Below, one piece after another: positions 25,647 through 35,377 of a DNA stretch of 54,015 nt; the first letter of the stretch is position 1; each line of letters starts with the position of its first letter. The stretch is from Mesorhizobium sp. M00.F.Ca.ET.216.01.1.1 (GTDB lineage: Bacteria; Pseudomonadota; Alphaproteobacteria; Rhizobiales; Rhizobiaceae): NCBI RefSeq assembly GCF_004010325.2, contig NZ_SADR02000035.1:1-54015 (forward strand), in the 5' to 3' direction. Made by a program: the position numbers and the translations under genes. Under the pieces are notes generated by a model. That model ran no database searches. It was not told the DNA's origin and saw only the letters and a list, made by a program, of their open reading frames with translations.

Positions 25647-26281
25647 CCCAGACCGCACCCTTTCCGAAGCTCAAGCGCGGCCTGGTCGCCATTCTGCGCG
25701 GCCTCAAGCCGGAGGAGGCGGTAGCCATTGGCCAGGCGATCTTCGAGGCTGGCATCGAAGCCATCGAAGTGCCGCTCAATTCGCCGGAGCCGTTTGTGTC
25801 GATCGCCAGGATCGTCGAAGCGCTTCCGCGCACGGCGCTGGTCGGCGCTGGAACTGTGCTGACATCAGCCGATGTCGACGGCCTGCACAAAGCCGGCGGG
25901 CGCTTGCTGGTCAGCCCCAACATCGATGCCGAGGTCATGGGCCGCGCGATGAAGTACGGCATGGTGACGATGTCGGGCGTGTTCACGCCCACGGAGGCCT
26001 TCCAAGCCATCCGGCTCGGCGCTTCGGCGCTGAAATTCTTCCCGGCGAGCGTGCTTGGCGCCGGCGGCATTTCGGCAATGCGCGCGGTGCTTCCGGCCGA
26101 GACGCTGGTCGGCGCTGTCGGCGGCGTTTCGGAAAAGGACTTTGCCGGCTATAAGGCGGCGGGCGTTACCGTCTTCGGCCTCGGCTCCAGCCTGTTCAAG
26201 CCGGGCATGAGCGTCGACGAGGTTGCGGCGCGTGCGGGCGCCGCCGTGGCGGCCTGGGACATGGCTTTCGGAGGCGCATGA
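25643..26281 (+). CDS. dgoA: 2-dehydro-3-deoxy-6-phosphogalactonate aldolase
   Basis: This 212-residue class I aldolase splits KDPGal into pyruvate and glyceraldehyde 3-phosphate. It starts at a GTG overlapping the dgoK stop by 4 nt. It shows GLVAILRG with Arg19, the general-acid/base Glu42 in GIEAIEVPLNSPEP, GAGTVLTSADVD, SPNIDAEVM and the Schiff-base Lys131 in ALKFFPAS. The stop overlaps the start of the lactonase gene. E. coli DgoA is a close functional model. Confidence 0.95.
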   Translation: MTQTAPFPKLKRGLVAILRGLKPEEAVAIGQAIFEAGIEAIEVPLNSPEPFVSIARIVEALPRTALVGAGTVLTSADVDGLHKAGGRLLVSPNIDAEVMGRAMKYGMVTMSGVFTPTEAFQAIRLGASALKFFPASVLGAGGISAMRAVLPAETLVGAVGGVSEKDFAGYKAAGVTVFGLGSSLFKPGMSVDEVAARAGAAVAAWDMAFGGA

Positions 26282-27159
26282 TGAGCGAAGAGATCGTTTC
26301 GGTTTTTTCCGACCACATCTGCCAGCTTGGCGAGGGGCCGAGCTATGATCCCGGCACCGATACGCTCTTCTGGTTCGACATCGTCAATTGCCGGCTTCTG
26401 GAAAAGAGCTTTGCCGGCGGCGTGTTGAAAATCCACGAGCTGGGCCAGATGGCGAGCGCCATCGCCATCATCGACGGCCAACGCCAGCTGATCGCCACCG
26501 AGACCGGCCTGCATGTCCGTGACGTGGCCACCGGCAAGATGACGCTGCACACGCCGATCGAGGCCGACAATCCAGTCACGCGCTCGAACGATTCGCGCGT
26601 TCATCCTTGCGGTGCCTTCTGGGTCGGCACCATGGGCAAGAAGGAGGAAAGGGCCGCCGGCTCGATCTACTGGTTCTTCAAGGGCGAATTGCGCCGGCTG
26701 TTTGCCGACATCACCGTATCGAACTCGATCTGCTTTTCCGAGGATGGAACGGTCGCCTACTACACCGATACCAGCACCGGCCTGTTAATGCGCGTCGCCT
26801 GCGATCCGGTGACCGGACTGCCCGCCGGCGAGCCGAAGATCTTCGTCGATCACAGCTCGGCCAAGGGCTATGTCGACGGTTCCGTGCTCGACCGCGACGG
26901 CATCCTGTGGAACGCCTGCTGGGGCGGCAAAGTCGTCAAAGCCTATGGACCTGACGGCAAGCTGGTCCGTTCGGTCGAAATGCCGGTGACGCAGCCTTCC
27001 TGCCCGGCTTTTGTCGGCAAGAATGCCGACCGGCTGGCGGTGACCTCCGCGTGGTCGGGCAAGGACGACAAACAGCGCCAGCTCGATCCGCAGGCCGGCA
27101 TGACTTTTCTGCTCGACATTCCCGTCAATGGCCGCTTCGAGGCGCGCGTCGTGATCTGA
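26278..27159 (+). CDS. SMP-30/gluconolactonase-family sugar lactonase
   Basis: This 293-residue beta-propeller metal-dependent lactonase probably opens the aldonolactone made by the SDR. It starts with overlapping ATGATG at 26278-26283, inside the dgoA stop. Visible metal/active-site regions are the Glu in CQLGEGPSYDP, NDSRVHPCGAFWVGTMG, SNSICFSEDGTVAYYTDT and DGSVLDRDGILWNACWGG. The four genes would convert a sugar to pyruvate and a triose phosphate if a galactonate dehydratase were supplied from elsewhere; none is encoded beside them. Confidence 0.92.
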   Translation: MMSEEIVSVFSDHICQLGEGPSYDPGTDTLFWFDIVNCRLLEKSFAGGVLKIHELGQMASAIAIIDGQRQLIATETGLHVRDVATGKMTLHTPIEADNPVTRSNDSRVHPCGAFWVGTMGKKEERAAGSIYWFFKGELRRLFADITVSNSICFSEDGTVAYYTDTSTGLLMRVACDPVTGLPAGEPKIFVDHSSAKGYVDGSVLDRDGILWNACWGGKVVKAYGPDGKLVRSVEMPVTQPSCPAFVGKNADRLAVTSAWSGKDDKQRQLDPQAGMTFLLDIPVNGRFEARVVI

Positions 27160-27259
27160 TATTTCTGTCGTGCCGACGTCTAGCCCATGTCGGATTTTGG
27201 AAAAGCAGGGCCGACAGGCGGTGCGATGGTGCGCCGACATTCACAGGAATTTCGTCGCT

Positions 27260-28312
27260 ATGCCGCGTCCCAAGCTTGTGCTGGTCTATGAGCCGGAAAA
27301 GGCCTGCCTCGACCGGCTGGTTGCTGACGGCCACGCGCCGGAGCGCGCTGCCGAAATCGCCTCCTATCTGGCGCAGTCGACCGATCTCGCGCCCGAGTTC
27401 GATGCGCTTGCCGCTGCCTGCCAAAAGCGCGGCCTGTGCTTCGCGCCGCTGGCGCTCGATGATGCCGCCGGCGGGCTGGCCGACGAGCACGCGGACACCA
27501 CGCTGGTGTGGACGCTGACCGACGGCATCGCCTATTTCCGCGGCGGCGCAGCACCGGCCCTGGCAAGGCTGAACGGCCTGAAAACAATCGGTGCCGACGA
27601 TTCCCTGTTCGCGCTCTGCCAGGACAAGTTCCGTTCCGGCGCCGTGCTTGGTGCGCTGGGCCTGCCGGCGCCGCAGGCGGGCCTCGCCCGCGACGGCCAC
27701 TGGCTGGTCGAGCCGCCGGCTTCGCCAGCCGGCTGGTTCGTCAAGCCGAACCGGCTGGGTGCCAAGATCGGCATCTGGCCGGATTCGCGCAGCAGCGACC
27801 TCAGCCACGCGCTGGAGCTTAGCCGGCGTGTGTTCTCCGCTTATCGCGACGATGTCGTCGTCCAGCCTTATGTCGCCGGCCGCAATGTGCGCGCCAGTTT
27901 CTTGGCCCTGAAGCCGGACACCGGCGTCGAGGCGCTCGGCATCGCCTTTGTCGATTCAGGCGGCGACTTCCAAACCATGGCAGACAGTCTGGCGCTCTAC
28001 GGCGACACCGGTGAGGCCGCGAAGGAGGCGGGACAATACGCCGAGCCCGCGCTGCTGCCGGTTGCCGCGAGTCAGCCGGGAGCCGCCGCAACAATCCGCC
28101 GCATCGCCGCGAGGCTGATGGCCGGGCTCGGTTTGCGCGATGTGTTCTCCATCGATCTCCGGGTGGAGCCAAACGACAACGTTCACCTCATCGAGTTCGA
28201 AGTCTGCCCTGGCCTGCCCTGCTTCGATTTTCGTGCCTATTGCCACTCGCAATGGGGCATGGACTTGGCCGACGCAATGGCTGAAACCGCCGCGAGCCGG
28301 TTCTTTTCCTAA
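27260..28312 (+). CDS. ATP-grasp family protein, D-Ala-D-Ala-ligase-like
   Basis: This 350-residue protein has an ATP-grasp core: a lysine-containing strand GWFVKPNRLGAKIGIW, hinge VVVQPYVAGRNVRASFL, and metal-binding strand FSIDLRVEPNDNVHLIEFEV followed by CPGLPCFDF. These resemble D-alanine-D-alanine ligase and related carboxylate-amine ligases, but the N-terminal domain is divergent. I chose the ATG at 27260 (protein start MPRPKLVLVYEPEK); an upstream in-frame GTG at 27170 adds 30 residues of poor quality. Substrate is unknown, and the gene is separated by 100 nt from the lactonase. Confidence 0.75.
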   Translation: MPRPKLVLVYEPEKACLDRLVADGHAPERAAEIASYLAQSTDLAPEFDALAAACQKRGLCFAPLALDDAAGGLADEHADTTLVWTLTDGIAYFRGGAAPALARLNGLKTIGADDSLFALCQDKFRSGAVLGALGLPAPQAGLARDGHWLVEPPASPAGWFVKPNRLGAKIGIWPDSRSSDLSHALELSRRVFSAYRDDVVVQPYVAGRNVRASFLALKPDTGVEALGIAFVDSGGDFQTMADSLALYGDTGEAAKEAGQYAEPALLPVAASQPGAAATIRRIAARLMAGLGLRDVFSIDLRVEPNDNVHLIEFEVCPGLPCFDFRAYCHSQWGMDLADAMAETAASRFFS

Positions 28313-28411
28313 AGCGCGTCGCGTTTAAAGAGATTCATGCGACGCGCTTTAGATCTTTGTTTTTGTGCATGTCGTTGTCCCAACACCGCTGCGCACTTTT
28401 GGGCGACATGC
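28311..28411. repeat. Two-stem palindromic repeat between convergent genes
   Basis: AAAGCGCGTCGC (28311-28322) pairs with GCGACGCGCTTT (28339-28350). After an ATCTTTGTTTTTGT link, GCATGTCG (28367-28374) pairs with CGACATGC (28404-28411). It starts within the last codon of the ATP-grasp gene and may end transcription from both sides. The form is common in mesorhizobial intergenic regions. Confidence 0.75.
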
Positions 28412-28412
28412 A

Positions 28413-28703
28413 TTAGTCAAGCCCTTCGACCAGCACGATCTCGCCGTCGGCCACCTTCTGGCGGATCGCGACGGCGCGCTGATATTCCGGCGAGTGGTAG
28501 CAGTCACGTGCCGCGGCGAGCGACGGAAACTCGATAATGACGTTGCGATCGCGACCGGGGCCTTCGACTTTTTCATGCGCGCCGCCGCGTGCCAGGAATT
28601 TTACGTCGAAACGGTCGAAGGCCAATTTGGCGGCGGCGACATAGTCCTTGTAGCCTTCCGCATCGCGCACATCAACGCGGGCGATCCAGTATCCCTTGGG
28701 CAT
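28413..28703 (-). CDS. DUF1330 family protein
   Basis: This 96-residue protein belongs to the ferredoxin-like alpha/beta-barrel fold. It starts MPKGYWIARVDVRDAEGYKD and has the family stretches FLARGGAHEKVEG, NVIIEFPSLAAARDCYHSPE and YQRAVAIRQKVADGEIVLVEG. The length and sequence match DUF1330. No biochemical role is established for this group. It follows pyrF on the same strand with 24 nt between them, so it may be read with pyrF. Confidence 0.93.
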   Translation of the reverse strand: MPKGYWIARVDVRDAEGYKDYVAAAKLAFDRFDVKFLARGGAHEKVEGPGRDRNVIIEFPSLAAARDCYHSPEYQRAVAIRQKVADGEIVLVEGLD

Positions 28704-28727
28704 GCTTTTTTCTCCGAAGCTGGGCCG

Positions 28728-29432
28728 TTATGCCGAGCGCATTTCATCAAGAATGGCTTCCGCAACCGCTCGCCTGTCGGCCGCGCCGACGATCGGCCGG
28801 CCAACAACGAGGTGGCTTGAGCCGTTGCGGATTGCTTGCGCAGGCGTCACCACGCGTTTCTGGTCGCCGTGGTCACTACCTTGGGGCCGTATTCCCGGCG
28901 TGACGACAGCCATATCGGGTCCGACGATGCGACGCACCGCTTCCGCTTCCTCGGCCGAGCAGACGATGCCGCCCATGCCGGCATGCAGCGCCTGTTCGGA
29001 GCGCCTCAGCACCAGCGTGTGTGGGTCGTACTCATAGCCGGCGTCGATCACGTCCTGCTCGTCCATCGAGGTCAGCACGGTAACCCCGAGCAGGCAAAGA
29101 TCACTGCCCTTGGCGGCCTCGACCGCCGCCTTCATCGTCTTCGGATAGGCATGCAGCGTCAGCATGCTCATGCCCATTTTGACGATGTTCTCGACGCCTT
29201 TGGCCACCGTGTTGTCGATGTCGAGCAGTTTCATGTCGAGGAAGATCTTTGTCCCACCGCTGGCAAGCTCGCGCGCGAAGTCCAGCCCGCCGGCGAAGGC
29301 GAGCTGATAGCCGATCTTGTAGAAGGAGACGACGCCGTCGAGCTCGCGCACTGCCTTCTCGGCTTCCCTCACCGTCGGCACGTCGAGGCCGACGATCAGC
29401 CTTTCCTGCATGCTATCGTCCGAGTGGGTCAT
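28728..29432 (-). CDS. pyrF: Orotidine 5'-phosphate decarboxylase
   Basis: This 234-residue TIM-barrel enzyme of UMP synthesis starts at the ATG at 29432, which overlaps the FMN reductase stop by 4 nt. It has LIVGLDVPTVREAE, YKIGYQLAFAGG, the catalytic FLDMKLLDIDNTV (Lys-Asp pairs), LTLHAYPKTM, VTPGIRPQGSDHGDQKRV and HLVVGRPIV. The in-frame ATG at 29594 falls within the upstream gene and is rejected. Confidence 0.96.
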   Translation of the reverse strand: MTHSDDSMQERLIVGLDVPTVREAEKAVRELDGVVSFYKIGYQLAFAGGLDFARELASGGTKIFLDMKLLDIDNTVAKGVENIVKMGMSMLTLHAYPKTMKAAVEAAKGSDLCLLGVTVLTSMDEQDVIDAGYEYDPHTLVLRRSEQALHAGMGGIVCSAEEAEAVRRIVGPDMAVVTPGIRPQGSDHGDQKRVVTPAQAIRNGSSHLVVGRPIVGAADRRAVAEAILDEMRSA

Positions 29433-30025
29433 GCCCCGATCCGGGTCGACAGCATACGCGAGGTTTCGATCAGCGTGCGGCATAGATGCTCCATCGATTT
29501 GTGCAGTCTTTCGTCCCTGAAATTCCCATCCTCGTCGAAGGCGTTGCCGCCCTCCGGTACCGAGCATTCTGGCGTCACCACCTCCATCCGGCAACGCACC
29601 AGCACCGCGCGCAGATGGTTGATGCAGCGTACGCCGGCGAAGTGTCCCATGGAAGACGAACAGAGGCCGGCAACTTTGCCGACAAGCGGCCTGAAGGTCC
29701 TGCTGCCATCCTTGCGCGTCAGGCTCACCCAGTCGATGGTGTTCTTGAGCAGCGGAGGAAGCGAGCCGTTATATTCGGGCGTCGCGATCAGCAGCCCGTC
29801 ATGGGCGGCGATCAGCCGGCCGAGCTTGATGGCGTTTTCGGGAACGCCGTCTTCCTTTTCCAGATCCTCGTCCAGGATCGGCAGCGGATAGTCGGCGAGC
29901 GAGATGCGGGTCACCTCGGCTCCCTGCAGGGCAAGCTCCTTCTGCGCCACATCGGCGGTCCTGCCGCTATAGGCGCCGGTGCGGAGCGAACCAGCAAAGA
30001 CGAGAATTTTCGGGATTACCGCCAT
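29429..30025 (-). CDS. NADPH-dependent FMN reductase (NAD(P)H:quinone-type flavoprotein)
   Basis: This 198-residue flavodoxin-like enzyme starts at 30025 behind GAGAGGG (MAVIPKILVFAGSLRTGAYS). The phosphate-binding loop GSLRTGAYS, ADYPLPILDEDLE and the FMN-isoalloxazine loop ATPEYNGSLPPLLKNTIDW are typical of the FMN_red family. AGLCSSSMGHFAGVR follows. An in-frame ATG at 30061 is possible but lacks homology. The stop overlaps the pyrF start, so translation is coupled. Confidence 0.9.
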   Translation of the reverse strand: MAVIPKILVFAGSLRTGAYSGRTADVAQKELALQGAEVTRISLADYPLPILDEDLEKEDGVPENAIKLGRLIAAHDGLLIATPEYNGSLPPLLKNTIDWVSLTRKDGSRTFRPLVGKVAGLCSSSMGHFAGVRCINHLRAVLVRCRMEVVTPECSVPEGGNAFDEDGNFRDERLHKSMEHLCRTLIETSRMLSTRIGA

Positions 30026-30086
30026 TGGCCCACCCTCTCTACGAGCGGTATAGCCAGGCATCGCTCAAATCCCAAGTGTTGATCAA

Positions 30087-30692
30087 TCAGTGCGCCTCGC
30101 GCCGGTAGATCCAGAGCTGCGTCGGCGGGATGTTGCGGATGATGAAATCGAAATGCTTGACCGTATAATCACCGCGGCCGGGAGGGATCGGCGACAGCGG
30201 GCCGTAGGTCAGTTGCACGATCGGCCTGCCTGCCGGGATGCGGTCGAGCAGGCTCTCGATATAAGCGATGCGCTGGGCGACCGGAAAGTTGAGCAACGGC
30301 ACACCGGAGACGACCGAATCGAAGACCAGGTCCCGCTTGTCGCCGAGCGTGGCGTTAAGGTTGAAGGCGTCGCCTTCGATAACGTTGACGCCCGGATAGA
30401 GCCGGCGCAGATGGCGCACGAAATCGGTGGAATATTCGACCGCGTAGAGATTTTCAGGCCTTATGCCCTGGGCGAGGATGGCTCGGGTGATGACGCCGGT
30501 GCCGGGGCCAACCTCGAGCACCGGCAGGCCCGACTTCGGATTGACGATCGAGGCCATCTTGCGGGCCGTGATGGAGCTGGTGGGAACGATGGAACCGACC
30601 GCCTTCGGCTTGTCGATCCAGCCCTTGAAGAACTTCAGCTCGTCGTCGAACTTTTCCGCCAGCGCCTTGCGCAATCCGGGACCATGTGCCAT
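30087..30692 (-). CDS. pmtA: Phosphatidylethanolamine N-methyltransferase, Sinorhizobium type
   Basis: This 201-residue soluble SAM methyltransferase acts at the membrane, converting phosphatidylethanolamine stepwise to phosphatidylcholine. The N-terminal region LAEKFDDELKFFKGWIDKPK and VGSIVPTSSITARKMAS is characteristic of rhizobial PmtA. The SAM site is PVLEVGPGTGVITRAIL, followed by EGDAFNL and a C-terminal NIPPTQLWIYRR. The ATG at 30692 follows GAGGAG; an in-frame ATG at 30707 is less likely. Confidence 0.9.
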   Translation of the reverse strand: MAHGPGLRKALAEKFDDELKFFKGWIDKPKAVGSIVPTSSITARKMASIVNPKSGLPVLEVGPGTGVITRAILAQGIRPENLYAVEYSTDFVRHLRRLYPGVNVIEGDAFNLNATLGDKRDLVFDSVVSGVPLLNFPVAQRIAYIESLLDRIPAGRPIVQLTYGPLSPIPPGRGDYTVKHFDFIIRNIPPTQLWIYRREAH

Positions 30693-30811
30693 GCGAGCTC
30701 TCCTCAACGGCTCCCCCCGGAACGCTACTTAGCAGCTACCGGGTTCAAGGCAAGGCTCAAGTCGGCATAAGGTGTTGATGACGCTTGGGAAGCGGCAGCG
30801 GTCCAAAGCGA

Positions 30812-31942
30812 TCAGTGCTCGCCGAAGGAGTCGAAAAAGTCCTTCATGCGGGTGAAGAAGCCGTTCGACTGAGGCGAATTGTCTTGCGAGGAAAGCTGCT
30901 CGAACTCTTCCAGCAGCTCACGTTGGCGGCGTGAAAGGTTCTGCGGCGTCTCGACCGCGGTCTGGATATAGAGATCGCCGACAGTAGGCTGGCGCAGCAC
31001 CGGCATACCCTTGACCTTGAGCCGGAACTGACGGCCGTTCTGCGTGCCCTCCGGCACCTTCACTTTCGTCTGCGTACCGTCCAGCGTCGTCACTTCGAAC
31101 GAGCCGCCAAGCGCGGCCGTCGTCATCGAGATCGGCACCTTGCAGTAGAGATCGGCGCCGTCGCGCTGGAAGAATTCGTGCGGCTTGACCGCAAGGAAAA
31201 TATAGAGATCGCCCGACGGGCCGCCGCGCAGGCCGGCCTCGCCTTCATTGGCAAGCCGGATGCGGGTGCCGTCCTCGATGCCGGCCGGGATGTTGACCGA
31301 CAGCGAGCGCTCCTCGGTGACGCGGCCCTGGCCGGCGCATTTCGGGCATGGCTCCTTGATCGTCTGGCCGCGGCCCTGGCATTGCGGACAGGTGCGCTCG
31401 ATCGAGAAGAACCCTTGCGTCGCTCGCACCTTGCCGTGGCCGTTGCACATCGAGCAGGTCACCGGCTGGGTGCCCGGCTTGGCGCCGCTGCCCGAGCATT
31501 CTGTACAAGAGATCGAGGCTGGCACGCGAATCTGCGCGGTCTTGCCGGTAAACGCCTCTTCCAGCGAGATTTCCATATTGTAGCGCAGATCGGCGCCGCG
31601 CTCGCGGCCGCCCGACGAGCGGCGCTGGCGCCCGCCCATCATGTCGCCGAAAATATCTTCGAAGATGTCGGCGAAGCCGCCGGCGCCGAAGCCGTGTGCG
31701 CCGCCGTTCATGCCGCCTTGCTCGAAGGCGGCGTGGCCGAAGCGATCGTAGGCCGCTCGCTTCTGCGGATCCTTCAGCGTCTCGTAGGCTTCGTTGATTT
31801 CCTTGAACTTGTGCTCGCAGGCGTGATCGCCGGGGTTGCGATCGGGGTGGAACTGCATGGCAAGCTTGCGGAAAGCGCTCTTGAGCTCCTTCTCGTCGGC
31901 GCCCTTATGCACGCCCAGAGTTTCGTAGAAATCAGCTTTCAT
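30812..31942 (-). CDS. dnaJ: Chaperone DnaJ (Hsp40)
   Basis: This 376-residue co-chaperone has the J-domain (1-70) with HPD at 32-34, a Gly/Phe-rich linker (about 76-105), and four zinc-binding repeats, CTECSGSG, CSMCNGHG, CPQCQGRG and CPKCAGQG. A C-terminal substrate-binding part follows. It stimulates DnaK ATPase. It lies downstream of dnaK on the same strand, separated by 211 nt that contain an intrinsic terminator, so its level may be set by read-through. Confidence 0.98.
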   Translation of the reverse strand: MKADFYETLGVHKGADEKELKSAFRKLAMQFHPDRNPGDHACEHKFKEINEAYETLKDPQKRAAYDRFGHAAFEQGGMNGGAHGFGAGGFADIFEDIFGDMMGGRQRRSSGGRERGADLRYNMEISLEEAFTGKTAQIRVPASISCTECSGSGAKPGTQPVTCSMCNGHGKVRATQGFFSIERTCPQCQGRGQTIKEPCPKCAGQGRVTEERSLSVNIPAGIEDGTRIRLANEGEAGLRGGPSGDLYIFLAVKPHEFFQRDGADLYCKVPISMTTAALGGSFEVTTLDGTQTKVKVPEGTQNGRQFRLKVKGMPVLRQPTVGDLYIQTAVETPQNLSRRQRELLEEFEQLSSQDNSPQSNGFFTRMKDFFDSFGEH

Positions 31943-32099
31943 CTTTTCCCGCAGTCCGGATACTCAACGTCTTGAAGCATTGTTGCGTCGTTTGCCGGCA
32001 CGCAGTTCCGATTTAGGTGCGATGGAGCCGGGATGCCAGTGTCGACGCGGGTTTGCCCGCATTTTTTCGGCGCGGCCCGCACTTTTTCAGAAAGGGTTG

Positions 32100-32126
32100 C
32101 AAAAAAGCCCGGCTTTGCGCCGGGCT
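32100..32126 (-). terminator. Intrinsic terminator between dnaK and dnaJ
   Basis: On the minus strand AGCCCGGC and GCCGGGCT form a perfect 8-bp stem with a GCAAA loop, followed by a run of Ts. It lies 27 nt after the dnaK stop. This is a textbook Rho-independent form and should reduce transcription into dnaJ. Confidence 0.88.
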
Positions 32127-32153
32127 CTTCTCCTTGCCTGCCATCAGGCCGGT

Positions 32154-34070
<1,917 letters not shown>

Positions 34071-34191
34071 TTTTCTAGTCTCTCCGCTAAGCAGGCTCTC
34101 AGGACCCGTACAGGCGTTCCGACGAAAGCCCCTGTTCATAAGAAATTCCCTTCCGGCAACCGGCATTCCGGCACCGAACGGCTTGGCGCGT

Positions 34192-34220
34192 ATATAAGAA
34201 CAGGCTGCTCAGGGCGCAAG
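34192..34220 (-). promoter_or_regulatory. RpoH (sigma-32) promoter of dnaK
   Basis: On the minus strand CTTG (34217-34220) is followed after exactly 18 nt by CTTATAT (34192-34198). The alphaproteobacterial RpoH consensus is CTTG-N17/18-CYTATnT, so every consensus position is met. It directs transcription into dnaK starting near 34185. Confidence 0.85.
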
Positions 34221-34406
34221 CATTCTGCGCAAGGCGTCCACCATCCTTGTGAGTCGCCAGGGAATGGCCTGGTTATCGCCACACCAAATCGACCGTCCAT
34301 TGAACCCGAGCGTTCGAACGTGTTTCACGGCTTGGTCGGGTGGGGTGGCGTCAACGACGCGGCCAATGCAGTCGGCACAAGGCTGGGCTCTGGGGACGGA
34401 TAATCG

Positions 34407-34435
34407 CCCTGCCGGGCGAGCTTCGCCCGGCAGGG
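34407..34435. terminator. 12-bp GC hairpin after the sugar-binding-protein remnant
   Basis: CCCTGCCGGGCG (34407-34418) pairs perfectly with CGCCCGGCAGGG (34424-34435) around an AGCTT loop, 8 nt beyond the stop of the remnant. No clear T-run follows on the minus strand. It probably terminated the former transport gene. The rest of 34221-34443 holds no gene. Confidence 0.65.
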
Positions 34436-34443
34436 TCTTAGGC

Positions 34444-34644
34444 TCAGAGGCCGTTGTCCTTCAGGATCTGGGCGGCATTTTCCTTGGTGATCTTCTCCGT
34501 CGGCAGGGTAATGGTCTTTTCGACCTTCTCGCCGTTCAGGAACTTGATCGCCTGGCGCAGCCCTTCGGCGCCCGGGGTCACATAGGTGAAGGTCGCCGTC
34601 AGTTCGCCGTTGTTGACCAGCGTCACGCCTTCGTTGGGCAGGCC
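34444..34644 (-). pseudogene. 3' remnant of a sugar ABC transporter substrate-binding protein
   Basis: About 66 codons remain of a periplasmic binding protein: GLPNEGVTLVNNGELTATF, TYVTPGAEGLRQAIKFLNG and EKITKENAAQILKDNGL up to the stop at 34444-34446. This is the C-terminal end of a ribose/xylose-type binding protein (normally about 330 residues). Upstream of 34644 the frame runs directly into LacI-type coding sequence on the opposite strand, so the first four-fifths are gone. No start codon or ribosome site is plausible. Confidence 0.75.
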
Positions 34645-35225
34645 GCGTCGATACCGATACCGTGGTTCTCGACAACCAGCGCGCGGTGTTCGACGCCATC
34701 TCCTACCTGGTCAATCTCGGCCACCGGCGAATCGGCTACATCTCCGGATCGTTCGACATCTCGCCCATGCACGACCGCATGACGGGGTACCGGGAGGCGC
34801 TCCAGGCAGCTGGGCTGCCGACCGAGAGCGAGCTGATCCGCTTCGGCAATTTCCACGAAGTCGACGGTTACAACGCGACGATGCAACTGCTTTCGTTGCA
34901 CGACCGCCCGAGCGCGATCTTCTCGGGCAATAACCCGATGGTGATCGGCACCATGAAGGCGATCCGCGACATCGGGCTGTCCTGCCCTGAGGATATTTCG
35001 GTTGCCTGCTTCGACGATTTTCCGTGGTCGGATGTGTTCATGCCGCAATTGACCACGGTCGCACAGCCAGTGCAGGCGATCGGCGAGCAGGCCGCTAATC
35101 TGCTGCTCGACCGGCTCGCCGGAAACCGGGAGGCGCCGCCGCGCAAGCTGACGCTCAAGGGGCGCCTGATGATCCGCAATTCATGCCGGCCAGTGGGGGC
35201 GATCGCGCAGAGCGTCAGCGCCTGA
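34645..35225 (+). pseudogene. 3' remnant of a LacI-family transcriptional regulator
   Basis: About 193 residues of the ligand-binding domain remain: VDTDTVVLDNQRAVFDAISY, LGHRRIGYISG, HDRPSAIFSGNNPMVIGTMK, CFDDFPWSDVFMPQLTTVAQ and the family end. The N-terminal helix-turn-helix and roughly 150 residues are absent. A GTG at 34662 opens the frame but has no ribosome site. It abuts the remnant of a sugar-binding-protein gene head to head, which suggests a deletion that removed both 5' ends and their shared control region. Confidence 0.8.
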
Positions 35226-35291
35226 TGCCTGTCGGAGGAGCATGGGCTTCAGCGGGCGGTGGCGCCGTCGGCCAGATGTGGTGTTCGAGGT

Positions 35292-35326
35292 CCCGCATTT
35301 GTAGTGCTTTGCGTCGGCTGTAGTGT
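35292..35326 (+). promoter_or_regulatory. Direct-repeat element upstream of the LuxR/TPR gene
   Basis: CCCGCATTTG is followed by TGTAGTG (from 35300), which is repeated 19 bp later (from 35319). A matching arrangement, with the identical CCCGCATTTG block and 19-bp spacing, lies at 38285-38318. It ends about 50 nt before the start codon. A binding site for the LuxR-type protein encoded next to it is an inference. Confidence 0.45.
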
Positions 35327-35377
35327 TTTTGCCTCGCCTGGTTGAAACCATGCCTGCCCAATGGCTAGAAAATTGCC

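Noticed and set aside
32047..32067. GCGGG/CCCGC hairpin followed by ATTTTTT on the plus strand, looking like a terminator
   Set aside because: No plus-strand gene ends there; it lies between dnaK and dnaJ, which run the other way.
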